From Bradyrhizobium sp. BTAi1 (GTDB taxonomy: Bacteria > Pseudomonadota > Alphaproteobacteria > Rhizobiales > Xanthobacteraceae), in NCBI RefSeq assembly GCF_000015165.1, contig NC_009485.1, positions 496,001-560,000 on the forward strand: a stretch of DNA of 64,000 nucleotides, read 5' to 3'. Of the stretch, positions 54,205 through 62,746 are shown piece after piece. The translations under genes were made by a program, and so were the position numbers. Every line of letters begins with the position of its first letter. Position 1 is the stretch's first letter. Below the pieces are notes generated by a model. The model was not told the origin of the DNA. It was given only the letters and a program-made list of their open reading frames with translations, and ran no database searches.

Positions 54205-55006
54205 GCAGACAGATCCTTCTCTCACAGCGGTGGCCGCCGATTTGCTTTGCCGATCGTCTCTTCCTTTGCTCGCTTTGGCATCCAATCGTTTCGAGACAGC
54301 AGATCGGAGGTGTGCCGCGGCAAGATCGCGCGCGTTCACGCCGCAGCACCTCATCGCCGAATTTGTCTCGTGAGTTTAAGCTGATTTGGGCTGTCCAGAG
54401 CTTCTGGAAAAAAGAAATCGCTTGCGACGTCGGGCAAATCGGGTGGAGAGTTCCGCCCGTCCTGCCTCATTGACGAGGGGCGCTTCGCGAACGTCACGAC
54501 GCGTTGGGGTGGGATGCGATGGCCGCGATGTGGTGCAGCGTGCTGGGCACGCCGACGTACGCCATGTCGCGGACGGTGAAGTCGCAGGGTCCTGGCCTCC
54601 CGACGCTGAGGTCCGCGCAAGGCGCCAAGCGCGCTTTGTCGCCACGGTGGCAAACAAGCCCGGTCACCGGGGAGCTTGCGTATAATCCGTAAAGCCACCG
54701 CGCAGGGAGGGCCGGGTCGTTTCGGCTGTACCTGTGGTTCTGCCGCGTGCTTGTTTTGCTGCACGCGGACCGCAGGCTTCAGCCGAGGCCTGGTCCTCCC
54801 TGCGCCCTTGTCTCGAAGAGGGTGTCGCAATGATCACAGCTCGGACGCGACATGCGCCGCGAGGGCGCGATGTCATGTTTGGACGGCTCCTGCGGTCGAT
54901 ACAGGTGCCATCACCCGGTCGAGCCGGGGCGATGACGACGGCAAACTCAGCCATGCGTCGGGACGGTGGACGCGACGCTCATGCTTCACCTGATTGTGGC
55001 GCGCCG
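54205..55006. other. Long gap with an interspersed repeat, no supported gene
   Basis: 800 bp between the SLOG and lactonase-like genes, both on the minus strand. Part of it (about 54370-54720) looks like a decayed copy of a dispersed element described separately. The rest (54720-55006) has no ORF with convincing composition, and no RNA gene was seen. Confidence 0.45.
54370..54720 (-). repeat. Degenerate Bradyrhizobium-type dispersed repeat
   Basis: Read on the minus strand this stretch carries peptide-like traces such as LPGDRACLPPWR, RHGVRRRAQHAAPHRGHR and DLPDVASDFFFPEAL that I recall from spurious ORFs repeated many times in Bradyrhizobium genomes. Such text is normally an artefact of a non-coding dispersed element, not a gene. 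The identification is from memory of that pattern; only one copy lies in the window. Confidence 0.4.
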
Positions 55007-55837
55007 CTATCGCGCAAACGACCGCGACGGCGCCACATGGAGCGCGTAGGCATCGGCAGCTTCGTTGACGCGCGGATAGAGCTCGGTGACCAGCGGATCG
55101 TGCCCTGGGATGAACCGGTCCGGATGTCCCGCGAGCCGTTCGATGATCTCCCAGCCCAGCGCCATGTCGCCGACATTGTAGACAATCGGAAACGGACTGC
55201 GGCGCTGCAGATTGGCGTAGTAATGTGCTGCGTCGGAGGCGAGCACGACGGGTCCGCGCGCGGTGTCGACGCGCACCACCTGCAGCCCGTCGGAATGACC
55301 GCCGACCCGGTGCACGGTGACGCCGGGGGCGATCTCGCCGTCGCCGCTGTGAAACGTGACGCGCTCGCCATAGACATGGCGCGCCATCGTGGTGACGTGC
55401 TCGACCGAGAACGGGTGCCGCAGCAGGCCGTTGCACATGCAGCGTCCCGTCGCATAGGCCATCTCGCGCTCCTGCAGATGAAACCGCGCATGCGGGAAAC
55501 GGTCGAGATTGCCGGCGTGGTCGTAATGCAGATGGGTGACGATGATGTCGCGGATATCGGCGGCGTTCACGCCGAACAGTTCGAGCGCATCGACCGGGTT
55601 GCGGGTCAGCTTGCGGTTGCGCGCCTGGGCCTCGGCGGCGTTGAAGCCGGTGTCGACCAGGATGTCGCGCCCTGCGCTGCGAATCAGCCAGACGAAGTAA
55701 TCGAGGTCCTGCGCGACCGCCTCGTGCGGATCCGGCTGCAGGAAGTTCATGCTCGGCATGCGCGGCGACATCGTCGCATAGCGCAGCGCGTAGATTTCGG
55801 CGGCGTTCCCCATGATGCCCGTCTCGTTGATGGCCAT
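55007..55837 (-). CDS. MBL-fold hydrolase, N-acyl-homoserine-lactonase-like
   Basis: About 276 residues. The metallo-beta-lactamase zinc site is intact: THLHYDHAG (HxHxDH, near residue 110), a downstream His (GGHSDG), the bridging Asp (LASDAAHY) and a last His (IPGHDP). The family with HLHYDHAGN and GGHSDGLQ-V includes AttM/AiiB lactonases that open quorum-sensing N-acyl-homoserine lactones. The phrase YALRYATM near the N-terminus is also shared. Exact substrate needs testing; other MBL carboxyl-esterases have the same zinc site. Start at 55837 or 55813 (MGNAAEIYALR) is uncertain. Divergent from the pseudocaspase-TPR gene (300 bp). Confidence 0.78.
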   Translation of the reverse strand: MAINETGIMGNAAEIYALRYATMSPRMPSMNFLQPDPHEAVAQDLDYFVWLIRSAGRDILVDTGFNAAEAQARNRKLTRNPVDALELFGVNAADIRDIIVTHLHYDHAGNLDRFPHARFHLQEREMAYATGRCMCNGLLRHPFSVEHVTTMARHVYGERVTFHSGDGEIAPGVTVHRVGGHSDGLQVVRVDTARGPVVLASDAAHYYANLQRRSPFPIVYNVGDMALGWEIIERLAGHPDRFIPGHDPLVTELYPRVNEAADAYALHVAPSRSFAR

Positions 55838-56136
55838 TGGCGGGCATCGAGCCACCGCGGGCAGGCGGCGTCAATCGCTGCGGCGCGCGAACCGGATCGA
55901 CCGGCGGCCCGACACAGTGTGAGGCGCCTCACTGGCGTTCGCCTTGCTTCGTTGCATGTTCCGACTGTGGCGATCGAAAGACGCCGCCGAGATCCGCCTG
56001 CCGTGGCGATTCTTCAACCGGCCCAAGCGGTTGACGAGTCGTCACGGCGATTTGATAATGCCTGACGCGTGGGTTAAGGTCGCCGCGGCGCAAGCTGGAC
56101 GGCGCCTGATTGCTGGACCGCTGGACCGCCATCGTG

Positions 56137-57666
56137 ATGACTGCTCGCCTGCTGTTGCTGCTCGGTTTGATGTTTGCCGTGGCGTTCTCTGGTCCCGCGC
56201 TGGCGGCCGGCGATCGCATCGCGCTGGTGATCGGCAATGCGAAATACCCGGATGCCGAAGCGCCGTTGAAAGAGCCGATCAACGATGCGCGCGACCTCAC
56301 CGACGAGTTGAAGCGCGACGGCTTTACGGTCGAAACGCTGGAGAACGCCACCGGCGAAGCGATGCGCCGCGGGCTCGAACGGCTCTATGGCAGCATCAAG
56401 CCCGGCTCGGTGGCGCTGGTGTTCTTCTCCGGCTTCGGCATCCAGTCGAATCGCACCAGCTACATGATTCCGGTTGATGCGCAGATCTGGCAGGAGGCCG
56501 ATGTCCGACGCGACGGCATCAGCCTTGAGCAGGTGCTGCAGGAGATCAACAGCCGCGGCGCCGGGGTCAAGATCGCGCTGCTCGATGCGTCCCGCCGCAA
56601 TCCCTATGAGCGCCGCTTCCGCACCGCCTCGTCCGGACTGGCGCCGGTCATTGCGCCAAGTGGTACCCTGGTCATGTACTCGGCGGCGCTGTCGGCGGTC
56701 GTGTCCGATACGGGCCGCGACCGCAGCCTGTTCGTGCAGGAGCTCTTGAAGGAAATCCGCGTTCCCGATCTGACCGCGGAGGAGACGCTGAACCGCACCC
56801 GGGTCGGCGTGACCCGCGCCTCGCGCAGCGAGCAGGTGCCGTGGATCTCATCCTCGCTCGCCGAAGACTTCTCCTTCGTGCCGGGCGCAGGCGGCGTGCG
56901 GCCCACTCCGCCGGTCGAGAGCAGCACGGCGCCAGTCGCGGCTCCGACGCCGACCCCCACGCCGACCCAGGTCGTGGTGGCGCCGCCGCTCCCGCCGCCA
57001 CCTCCACCTCCGCCCCCGCCGGTCCAGAAGGCGGATGCGCCGCCGGCGCCGCCCGTTGTTCCGCCGCCGCCGGTTCCGACCCCGTCGCCCGTCATCGCGA
57101 CCACCGCGCCGACGACCACCGCGCCGGCCACCAACGTAACGGCCGCGCCGCCGGTGCAGGATCCCTTCGCCGAGGACCCGACCATCAAGAGCCTGACGGC
57201 CAAGATCGCTGCCAATCCGGAAGACGCCGGCGCGCTCTACCGGCGCGGCCAGGTCTATGCCAGCAAGGGCGCCTATGCGCAGGCCATCCGCGATTTCGAC
57301 GACACGATCCGGCTCAATCCGAAGGATGTCGAGGCCCTCAATAATCGCTGCTGGGCGCGCACCGTGGTCGGTGAGCTGCAGGCGGCGTTGCGCGACTGCA
57401 ACGAGGCGCTCCGGCTGCGGCCGAATTTCGTCGATGCGCTCGACAGCCGCGGGCTCGTCAACCTCAAGAGCGGCGCGACCAAGAACGCGATCGCCGATTT
57501 CGACGCGGCGCTGAAGATCAACCCGCGGCTGACGTCATCATTGTATGGGCGAGGCCTAGCCAAGCAGCGCAACGGCGCGGCGCAGGAGGGCGCGCTCGAC
57601 ATCGCCAACGCCAAGGCGATCGATCCCAATATCGTCCGCGAGTTCGAAAGCTACGGCGTGCGCTGA
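56137..57666 (+). CDS. Pseudocaspase with proline-rich linker and TPR domain
   Basis: 509 residues. Signal peptide ~1-24, caspase-fold domain ~26-245 (RIALVIGNAKYPDAEAPLKE, YMIPVDAQIWQEADVRR), then a Pro/Thr/Ala-rich linker (~255-340, with long poly-Pro runs), then a TPR domain (~345-509). The catalytic His is Phe100 (VFFSGFGIQ, normally SGHG) and the Cys is Ser152 (LLDASRRNPYE, normally DAC), the same two losses as in the protein at 51612, while flanking residues are almost unchanged. Together this suggests a secreted scaffold that binds other proteins through the TPR. Followed by ompA-like, adaptor and RND genes on the same strand. ATG at 56137 after a TTG-started shadow. Confidence 0.86.
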   Translation: MTARLLLLLGLMFAVAFSGPALAAGDRIALVIGNAKYPDAEAPLKEPINDARDLTDELKRDGFTVETLENATGEAMRRGLERLYGSIKPGSVALVFFSGFGIQSNRTSYMIPVDAQIWQEADVRRDGISLEQVLQEINSRGAGVKIALLDASRRNPYERRFRTASSGLAPVIAPSGTLVMYSAALSAVVSDTGRDRSLFVQELLKEIRVPDLTAEETLNRTRVGVTRASRSEQVPWISSSLAEDFSFVPGAGGVRPTPPVESSTAPVAAPTPTPTPTQVVVAPPLPPPPPPPPPPVQKADAPPAPPVVPPPPVPTPSPVIATTAPTTTAPATNVTAAPPVQDPFAEDPTIKSLTAKIAANPEDAGALYRRGQVYASKGAYAQAIRDFDDTIRLNPKDVEALNNRCWARTVVGELQAALRDCNEALRLRPNFVDALDSRGLVNLKSGATKNAIADFDAALKINPRLTSSLYGRGLAKQRNGAAQEGALDIANAKAIDPNIVREFESYGVR

Positions 57667-57808
57667 TTTTTGCGCGCATGCGTCGGCCGCCTCGAACCAT
57701 GCGGCGCGCCGGACCGACATAACCGCGAACAGCCGGGTCGCGAGCGTGGTGTCGCGACGGGACCGGACCATGCGTTCGCGCCGATCATGCGCGAGGAGGG
57801 ATTGGCAA

Positions 57809-58486
57809 ATGACCGTATCGCAGACGAAGTCGACCTACGCTGCCAGCCTGACGGGCCTGTTCGTGGCCGTAACGCTGAGCGCCGCGGCCGCGCTGAGCGT
57901 CACCGCGGCCAAGGCTGCCGAGGATGTCACCGAAGACCAGATCGTCCGGGCGCTGGCCGGACCCAAGAAGCCGCTGACCCGCGGACTGTCGCTGTCGCCG
58001 CCGTCCGAAGCGGCGCCTGCCGCAGCGCCGGAACAGGACAAGTTCCTGCAGAGCATCCGCGGCCGTTCGACGCGCTCGCTGTCGACGGCAGAACGCGAGG
58101 AGATCGCGGCGGTCGCCAAGTCCAAGCCGAACATCGATCTCGAGATCACCTTCGACTACAATTCCGCCAATATCAGCCAGAAGTCGCTCGCATCGGTGCA
58201 GGCGCTCGGCCGCGCGCTGACCAGTCCCGACCTCAAGGGCTCGACCTTCGTCGTGGCCGGGCATACTGATGCCGCGGGTGGCGATGCCTATAATCAGGAT
58301 CTGTCGGAGCGCCGCGCCGATTCGATCAAGCGCTATCTGGTCGAGAAGTTCGGCATTGCCGGCGCCGATCTGGTGACGGTGGGCTACGGCAAGAGCAAGC
58401 TCAAGGATCCGAGCCAGCCGCTCGCCGAGGTGAACCGCCGCGTCCAGGTGGTCAATATGCAGAGCAAGACGGCGGCCGCCAAGTAG
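57809..58486 (+). CDS. OmpA-family peptidoglycan-binding protein
   Basis: 225 residues. Signal peptide ~1-35 (FVAVTLSAAAALSVTAAKAA), a short variable region, and a C-terminal OmpA-like peptidoglycan-binding domain (~105-222): TFDYNSANIS, VVAGHTDAAGGDAYNQDLSE, RRADSIKRYLVEKFGI, and TVGYGKSKLKD...NRRVQV with the diaminopimelate-binding Asp/Arg pattern. It holds the outer layers to the cell wall. GAGGAGGG lies eight bases before the ATG. 142 bp after the pseudocaspase-TPR gene on the same strand; both might share an operon. Confidence 0.92.
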   Translation: MTVSQTKSTYAASLTGLFVAVTLSAAAALSVTAAKAAEDVTEDQIVRALAGPKKPLTRGLSLSPPSEAAPAAAPEQDKFLQSIRGRSTRSLSTAEREEIAAVAKSKPNIDLEITFDYNSANISQKSLASVQALGRALTSPDLKGSTFVVAGHTDAAGGDAYNQDLSERRADSIKRYLVEKFGIAGADLVTVGYGKSKLKDPSQPLAEVNRRVQVVNMQSKTAAAK

Positions 58487-58658
58487 TTCGGCGTCCGCAT
58501 AGCGCCGACGGGGGTTGCGTGGCCAGAGATCGAGTTGACCGGATGCGTCCCGCAGTCTTGCGGGGCGCATCGTCTCGTCGGGACCTCCCGCGCTGCGTTT
58601 GCAGCCGGCGCCGCCCACTCGTGAAACCGCACTTCGCGCCGACCGGATCGAGCCTTCG

Positions 58659-59585
58659 ATGAAGCTGCCAAAATCCCTCAAAACCGTAGCCGGCGCGATC
58701 ATCTTCGTGGCTTTGTTCGCCGGCTATTACACCTACGAGCATCGCTCGCATCCGGCCGCCGAGGAGCCGCCGATGCAGGCGCAGGTGCTGGTGACGAAGG
58801 CGGTGAAGGCCTGCTTCTCCGATCTCGTCCGGGTCACCGGGTTTGTCGTTCCCCGCCGCGAAGCCGTCGTCGGCGCCGACCAGGAGGGATCGCGGGTGAC
58901 GGATGTCCTCGTCAAGGAAGGCGACACCGTCACGGAGAATCAGGAGCTGGCCCGCCTGACGCCGCCCCCGCCGCAGCCGGGGGCGCCGGCTGCTGCCGCA
59001 AACCGGCCGGTGTCGCTGCGTGCGCCGGCGGCTGGCGTCGTCACCGAGGTCCGTACCATCGCCGGCGCGCCCGCCTCCCCCCAGGCCGGACCGATGTTCC
59101 GCATTGCCGTGAACAATGAGCTGGAACTCGACGCCGAAGTCCCGAGCGTTCACCTCCTGAAGCTCAGCCCGGGCCTGCCCGCGCGCATCACGCGCGATAA
59201 TCTGCCCGACATCATCGGCCGCCTCCGCGTGGTGGCGCCGCAGGTCGATCGCTCGACCCAGCTGGGCCACGCCCGCATCACGCTGACCAGCAGCGCAACG
59301 CTGAAGCCGGGGATGTTCGCCCGCGCCAATATCGACGCCAGGCGGAGCTGCGGCGTCGCCGTTCCCAATACGGCGATCGATCATCTCACCATCCAGGTCG
59401 TGAAGGGCAACACGATCGAGACCCGCAGGGTGCGGGTCGGCCTGGTGTCCGACACATCGACCGAGATCCTGGAAGGTCTCGCGGAGGGTGAGATCGTGGT
59501 CGCCGACGCCGGCAGCTCGCTGCATGATGGTGACCAGATCAAGACCATGTTCGCCGAAGACATCGATCGCACGCGGGTACGCTGA
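58659..59585 (+). CDS. HlyD-family periplasmic adaptor of RND pump
   Basis: 308 residues. Membrane anchor/signal ~7-26 (LKTVAGAIIFVALFAGYYTY), then the adaptor pattern: KAVKACFSDLVRVTGFVVPR, VLVKEGDTVTENQELARLTP, APAAGVVTEVRTI and a barrel with EVRLRV-like strands, ending GLAEGEIVVADAGSSL. Paralogue of the adaptor at 52674. The stop codon TGA overlaps the ATG of the RND gene by one base, so the pair works as a unit. No outer-membrane TolC-like gene follows in the window. ATG at 58659 gives the anchor; frame open to 58599. Confidence 0.9.
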   Translation: MKLPKSLKTVAGAIIFVALFAGYYTYEHRSHPAAEEPPMQAQVLVTKAVKACFSDLVRVTGFVVPRREAVVGADQEGSRVTDVLVKEGDTVTENQELARLTPPPPQPGAPAAAANRPVSLRAPAAGVVTEVRTIAGAPASPQAGPMFRIAVNNELELDAEVPSVHLLKLSPGLPARITRDNLPDIIGRLRVVAPQVDRSTQLGHARITLTSSATLKPGMFARANIDARRSCGVAVPNTAIDHLTIQVVKGNTIETRRVRVGLVSDTSTEILEGLAEGEIVVADAGSSLHDGDQIKTMFAEDIDRTRVR

Positions 59586-62500
59586 TGGCACTGAATATCT
59601 CGGCATGGTCGATCCGGAACCCGCTGCCGTCGATCCTCTTCTCGCTCATTCTCCTGATTCTTGGCTGGATGAGCTTCAGCAAGCTCGCGGTGACGCGGCT
59701 GCCGAACGCCGACATTCCGGTGATCTCGGTCGCGGTGGCGCAGTTCGGCGCGGCGCCGTCGGAGCTTGAATCCCAGGTCACCAAGATCATCGAGGACGGC
59801 GTGTCCGGCGTCGAGGGCGCGCGCCACATCCAGTCCCTGATCACCGACGGCCTCTCGGTCACGACGATTACGTTCGCGCTCGAGACCAACACGGATCGCG
59901 CCATCAACGACGTCAAGGACGCCGTGACTCGGGTGCGCTCCGACCTGCCGCAGAACGTCACCGAGCCGTTGATCTCGCGCGTCGACAAGATCGGTTTGCC
60001 GATCGTGACTTATGCGGCGATCTCGCCAGGCAAGACGCCGGAGCAACTGTCCTTCTTCGTCGACGATGTGGTCAAGCGCGAGCTGCAGGGCGTCCGCGGC
60101 GTCAGCCAGGTCGAGCGCATCGGCGGCGTCGAACGCGAAATCCTGGTCTCGCTCGATCCCGACCGTCTGCAGGCCATGGGCCTCACGGCGGTGAATGTCA
60201 GCCAGAGCCTGCGCGGCACCAATGTCGACGTCGCCGGCGGCCGGGCCGAGATCGGCAAGAACGATCAGGCGATCCGCACGCTTGCCGGGGCCAAGACGCT
60301 GAACGAGCTGTCGAACACGATGATCCCGCTGTTCGGCGGCGGCGAGGTGCGGCTCGCCGATCTCGGCACCGTCACCGACACGATCGCCGATCGCCGCACC
60401 TTCGCGCGCTTCAACGGCGAGCCGGTGGTGGCGCTGGGCATCAAGCGCGCCAAAGGCGCCAGCGACGTGGTCGTCGCTGCGGCCGTGCAGAAGCGCATCG
60501 ACGAGGTGAAGGCCGCGCATCCCGACGTCGATCTCAGGCTGATCGATACCTCGGTCGAATTCACCAAGGGCAATTACGAGGCTGCGATCTCGACCCTGTT
60601 CGAGGGCGCGATTCTTGCCGTCATCATCGTGCTGCTGTTCCTGCGGGACTTCAGGGCGACGGTCATCGCGGCGATCTCGCTGCCGCTGTCGATCTTCCCG
60701 GCCTTCTGGGCGATGGATATCCTCGGCTTCTCGCTGAACATGGTCTCGTTCCTGGCGATCACGCTGTCGACCGGCATTCTGGTCGACGACGCGATCGTCG
60801 AGATCGAGAACATCGTGCGCCATATGCGGATGGGCAAGTCGCCCTATCGCGCGGCGCTGGATGCCGCGGACGAGATCGGTCTCGCGGTGATCGCGATCAG
60901 CCTCACCATCATTGCGATCTTTGCGCCCGCAAGCTTCATGTCGGGGATTGCCGGCCAGTTCTTCAAGCAGTTCGGCATTACCGTCTCGGTGCAGGTGTTC
61001 TTCTCGCTGCTCGCCGCGCGGTTCGTCACGCCGATGCTGGCGGCCTACTTCATGAAGCATCACGATCACGAGGATCCGCCGCCGGGCTTCATCCTGCGCG
61101 CCTATCAGCGCATCGTGACCTGGTCGGTGCAACACTACTTCGTGACGGTGCTGCTCGGCATCGGCATCTTCGCTGCCTCGATCTGGAGCACGACCCTGCT
61201 GTCGCAAGGGTTCCTGCCGGCGCAGGACGCGGCGCGATCGCTGCTCGCAATCGAGCTGCCGCCCGGCGCGCAACTCGCCTACACCGAGAAGGTCACCGAG
61301 GAGATCGTGGCGCGGCTGCGCAAGCGGCCCGAGGTGCGCAGCGTCTTTGTCGACGGCGGCAGGCTGCAGGGGGCGATGGAGGTTCGCCGCGCCGGCATGA
61401 TCGTCAACTACACCCCGAAGACCGAGCGCAAGATCACCCAGAAGGAGCTCGAACTCGCGATCACCAAGGATCTCGAGACCATCCCCGACATCCGCTTCTG
61501 GTTCACGGATGAGAACGGTCTGCGACCGATCAAGCTGGTGCTGACGGGGTCTGACCCCAAGCTGGTCGACAATGTCGCCAGCGAACTTGCGTCGCAGATG
61601 AAGCGGATCCCGATCATCTCCAACGTGGTGTCCGACACGTCGCTCGACCGGCCGGAATTGCGGGTGCAGCCGCGCGCCGATCTGGCCGCGCGCCTCGGCG
61701 TGTCGACTGAGAGTTTGTCGCAGACGATTCGCGTCGCGACGATCGGCGATGTCGGGCCTGCGCTGGCGAAATATGATGCGGGCGGCCGCCTGGTCCCGAT
61801 CCGGGTCCAGCTCGAGGATGCCGCGCGGGGCGATGTGAAGATCCTCGAACAGCTGCGCGTGCCGCTCGGCCAGTATGGTGAGAAGGGTGGCGTGCCGCTG
61901 GCGGTGGTCGCCGACATCAAGCTCGATCAGGGCCCGACCAGCATCAGCCGTTACGATCGCGGCCGGCAGGCCACGGTCTCGGCTGATCTCGTCGGGCTGG
62001 CGGCGCTCGGCGATGCGACCAAGCAGATCGACGACCTGCCGGTCCGGAAAAGCATGCCGGCGAGCGTCAAGCTGATCCCGTCGGACGATGCCGAGAGCCT
62101 GAACGAGCTGGCGTCCGGCTTCATCACGGCGATCACGGCGGGGCTGATGATCGTCTATGCGGTGCTGGTGCTGCTGTTCGGCACCTTCCTGCAGCCGATC
62201 ACGATCCTGTTCTCGTTGCCGCTGTCGATCGGCGGCGCCATCGGCGCCTTGATGCTGACCGGCAAGCAGCTCACGATCCCGGTCTATATCGGCATGATGA
62301 TGCTGATGGGCATCGTCACCAAGAACGCGATCATGCTGGTCGAGTTCGCCGTCGAGGCGATCCATGCCGGCACCAGACGCGACGAGGCGATCATCGATGC
62401 CGGCATGAAGCGGGCCCGTCCGATCGTCATGACCACGATCGCGATGGTCGCGGGCATGATGCCGAGCGCGCTCGCGGTCGGCGCGGGCGGCGAATTCCGT

Positions 62501-62725
62501 TCGCCCATGGCGCTGGCCGTGATCGGCGGGCTGGTGTTCTCGACAGTCCTGTCGCTTCTGTTTGTGCCTGCGATGTTCCTGGTGATGGACGATCTCAGCA
62601 CGCTGTTCGGACGGCTCGGCCGCCGGCTGATCGTGTCTGACGGAACGGACGAGCCGGGCCACGACGCGGAGGGCGGACACGCCCAGAGGCCGCGGCCCTC
62701 GGTAGTGTCGCCGGCGGCGGAGTGA
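59585..62725 (+). CDS. RND efflux transporter (AcrB/HAE1-like)
   Basis: 1046 residues, full-length with two repeats of one plus five membrane helices and two large periplasmic loops. Proton relay Asp-Asp present in GILVDDAIVEIENI. N-terminus WSIRNPLPSILFSLILLILG and motif LVDNVASELASQM in the second loop. It resembles AcrB-like pumps for drugs or metabolites rather than CusA-type, as no metal-binding Met cluster is apparent. It drives export of small molecules across the outer membrane with the adaptor encoded upstream and a TolC-like channel to be found elsewhere. Final part of the envelope block; convergent with the glycosyltransferase. Confidence 0.93.
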   Translation: MALNISAWSIRNPLPSILFSLILLILGWMSFSKLAVTRLPNADIPVISVAVAQFGAAPSELESQVTKIIEDGVSGVEGARHIQSLITDGLSVTTITFALETNTDRAINDVKDAVTRVRSDLPQNVTEPLISRVDKIGLPIVTYAAISPGKTPEQLSFFVDDVVKRELQGVRGVSQVERIGGVEREILVSLDPDRLQAMGLTAVNVSQSLRGTNVDVAGGRAEIGKNDQAIRTLAGAKTLNELSNTMIPLFGGGEVRLADLGTVTDTIADRRTFARFNGEPVVALGIKRAKGASDVVVAAAVQKRIDEVKAAHPDVDLRLIDTSVEFTKGNYEAAISTLFEGAILAVIIVLLFLRDFRATVIAAISLPLSIFPAFWAMDILGFSLNMVSFLAITLSTGILVDDAIVEIENIVRHMRMGKSPYRAALDAADEIGLAVIAISLTIIAIFAPASFMSGIAGQFFKQFGITVSVQVFFSLLAARFVTPMLAAYFMKHHDHEDPPPGFILRAYQRIVTWSVQHYFVTVLLGIGIFAASIWSTTLLSQGFLPAQDAARSLLAIELPPGAQLAYTEKVTEEIVARLRKRPEVRSVFVDGGRLQGAMEVRRAGMIVNYTPKTERKITQKELELAITKDLETIPDIRFWFTDENGLRPIKLVLTGSDPKLVDNVASELASQMKRIPIISNVVSDTSLDRPELRVQPRADLAARLGVSTESLSQTIRVATIGDVGPALAKYDAGGRLVPIRVQLEDAARGDVKILEQLRVPLGQYGEKGGVPLAVVADIKLDQGPTSISRYDRGRQATVSADLVGLAALGDATKQIDDLPVRKSMPASVKLIPSDDAESLNELASGFITAITAGLMIVYAVLVLLFGTFLQPITILFSLPLSIGGAIGALMLTGKQLTIPVYIGMMMLMGIVTKNAIMLVEFAVEAIHAGTRRDEAIIDAGMKRARPIVMTTIAMVAGMMPSALAVGAGGEFRSPMALAVIGGLVFSTVLSLLFVPAMFLVMDDLSTLFGRLGRRLIVSDGTDEPGHDAEGGHAQRPRPSVVSPAAE

Positions 62726-62746
62726 GAATCCAGGCGCGGGGGGCGC

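Noticed and set aside
54734..56065. 443-codon plus-strand frame over the lactonase-like gene
   Set aside because: Antisense to an intact zinc-site hydrolase.
59381..62680. A 1099-codon open frame on the minus strand opposite the RND pump
   Set aside because: Arg/His/Asp-rich, domain-free text antisense to a full-length transporter.
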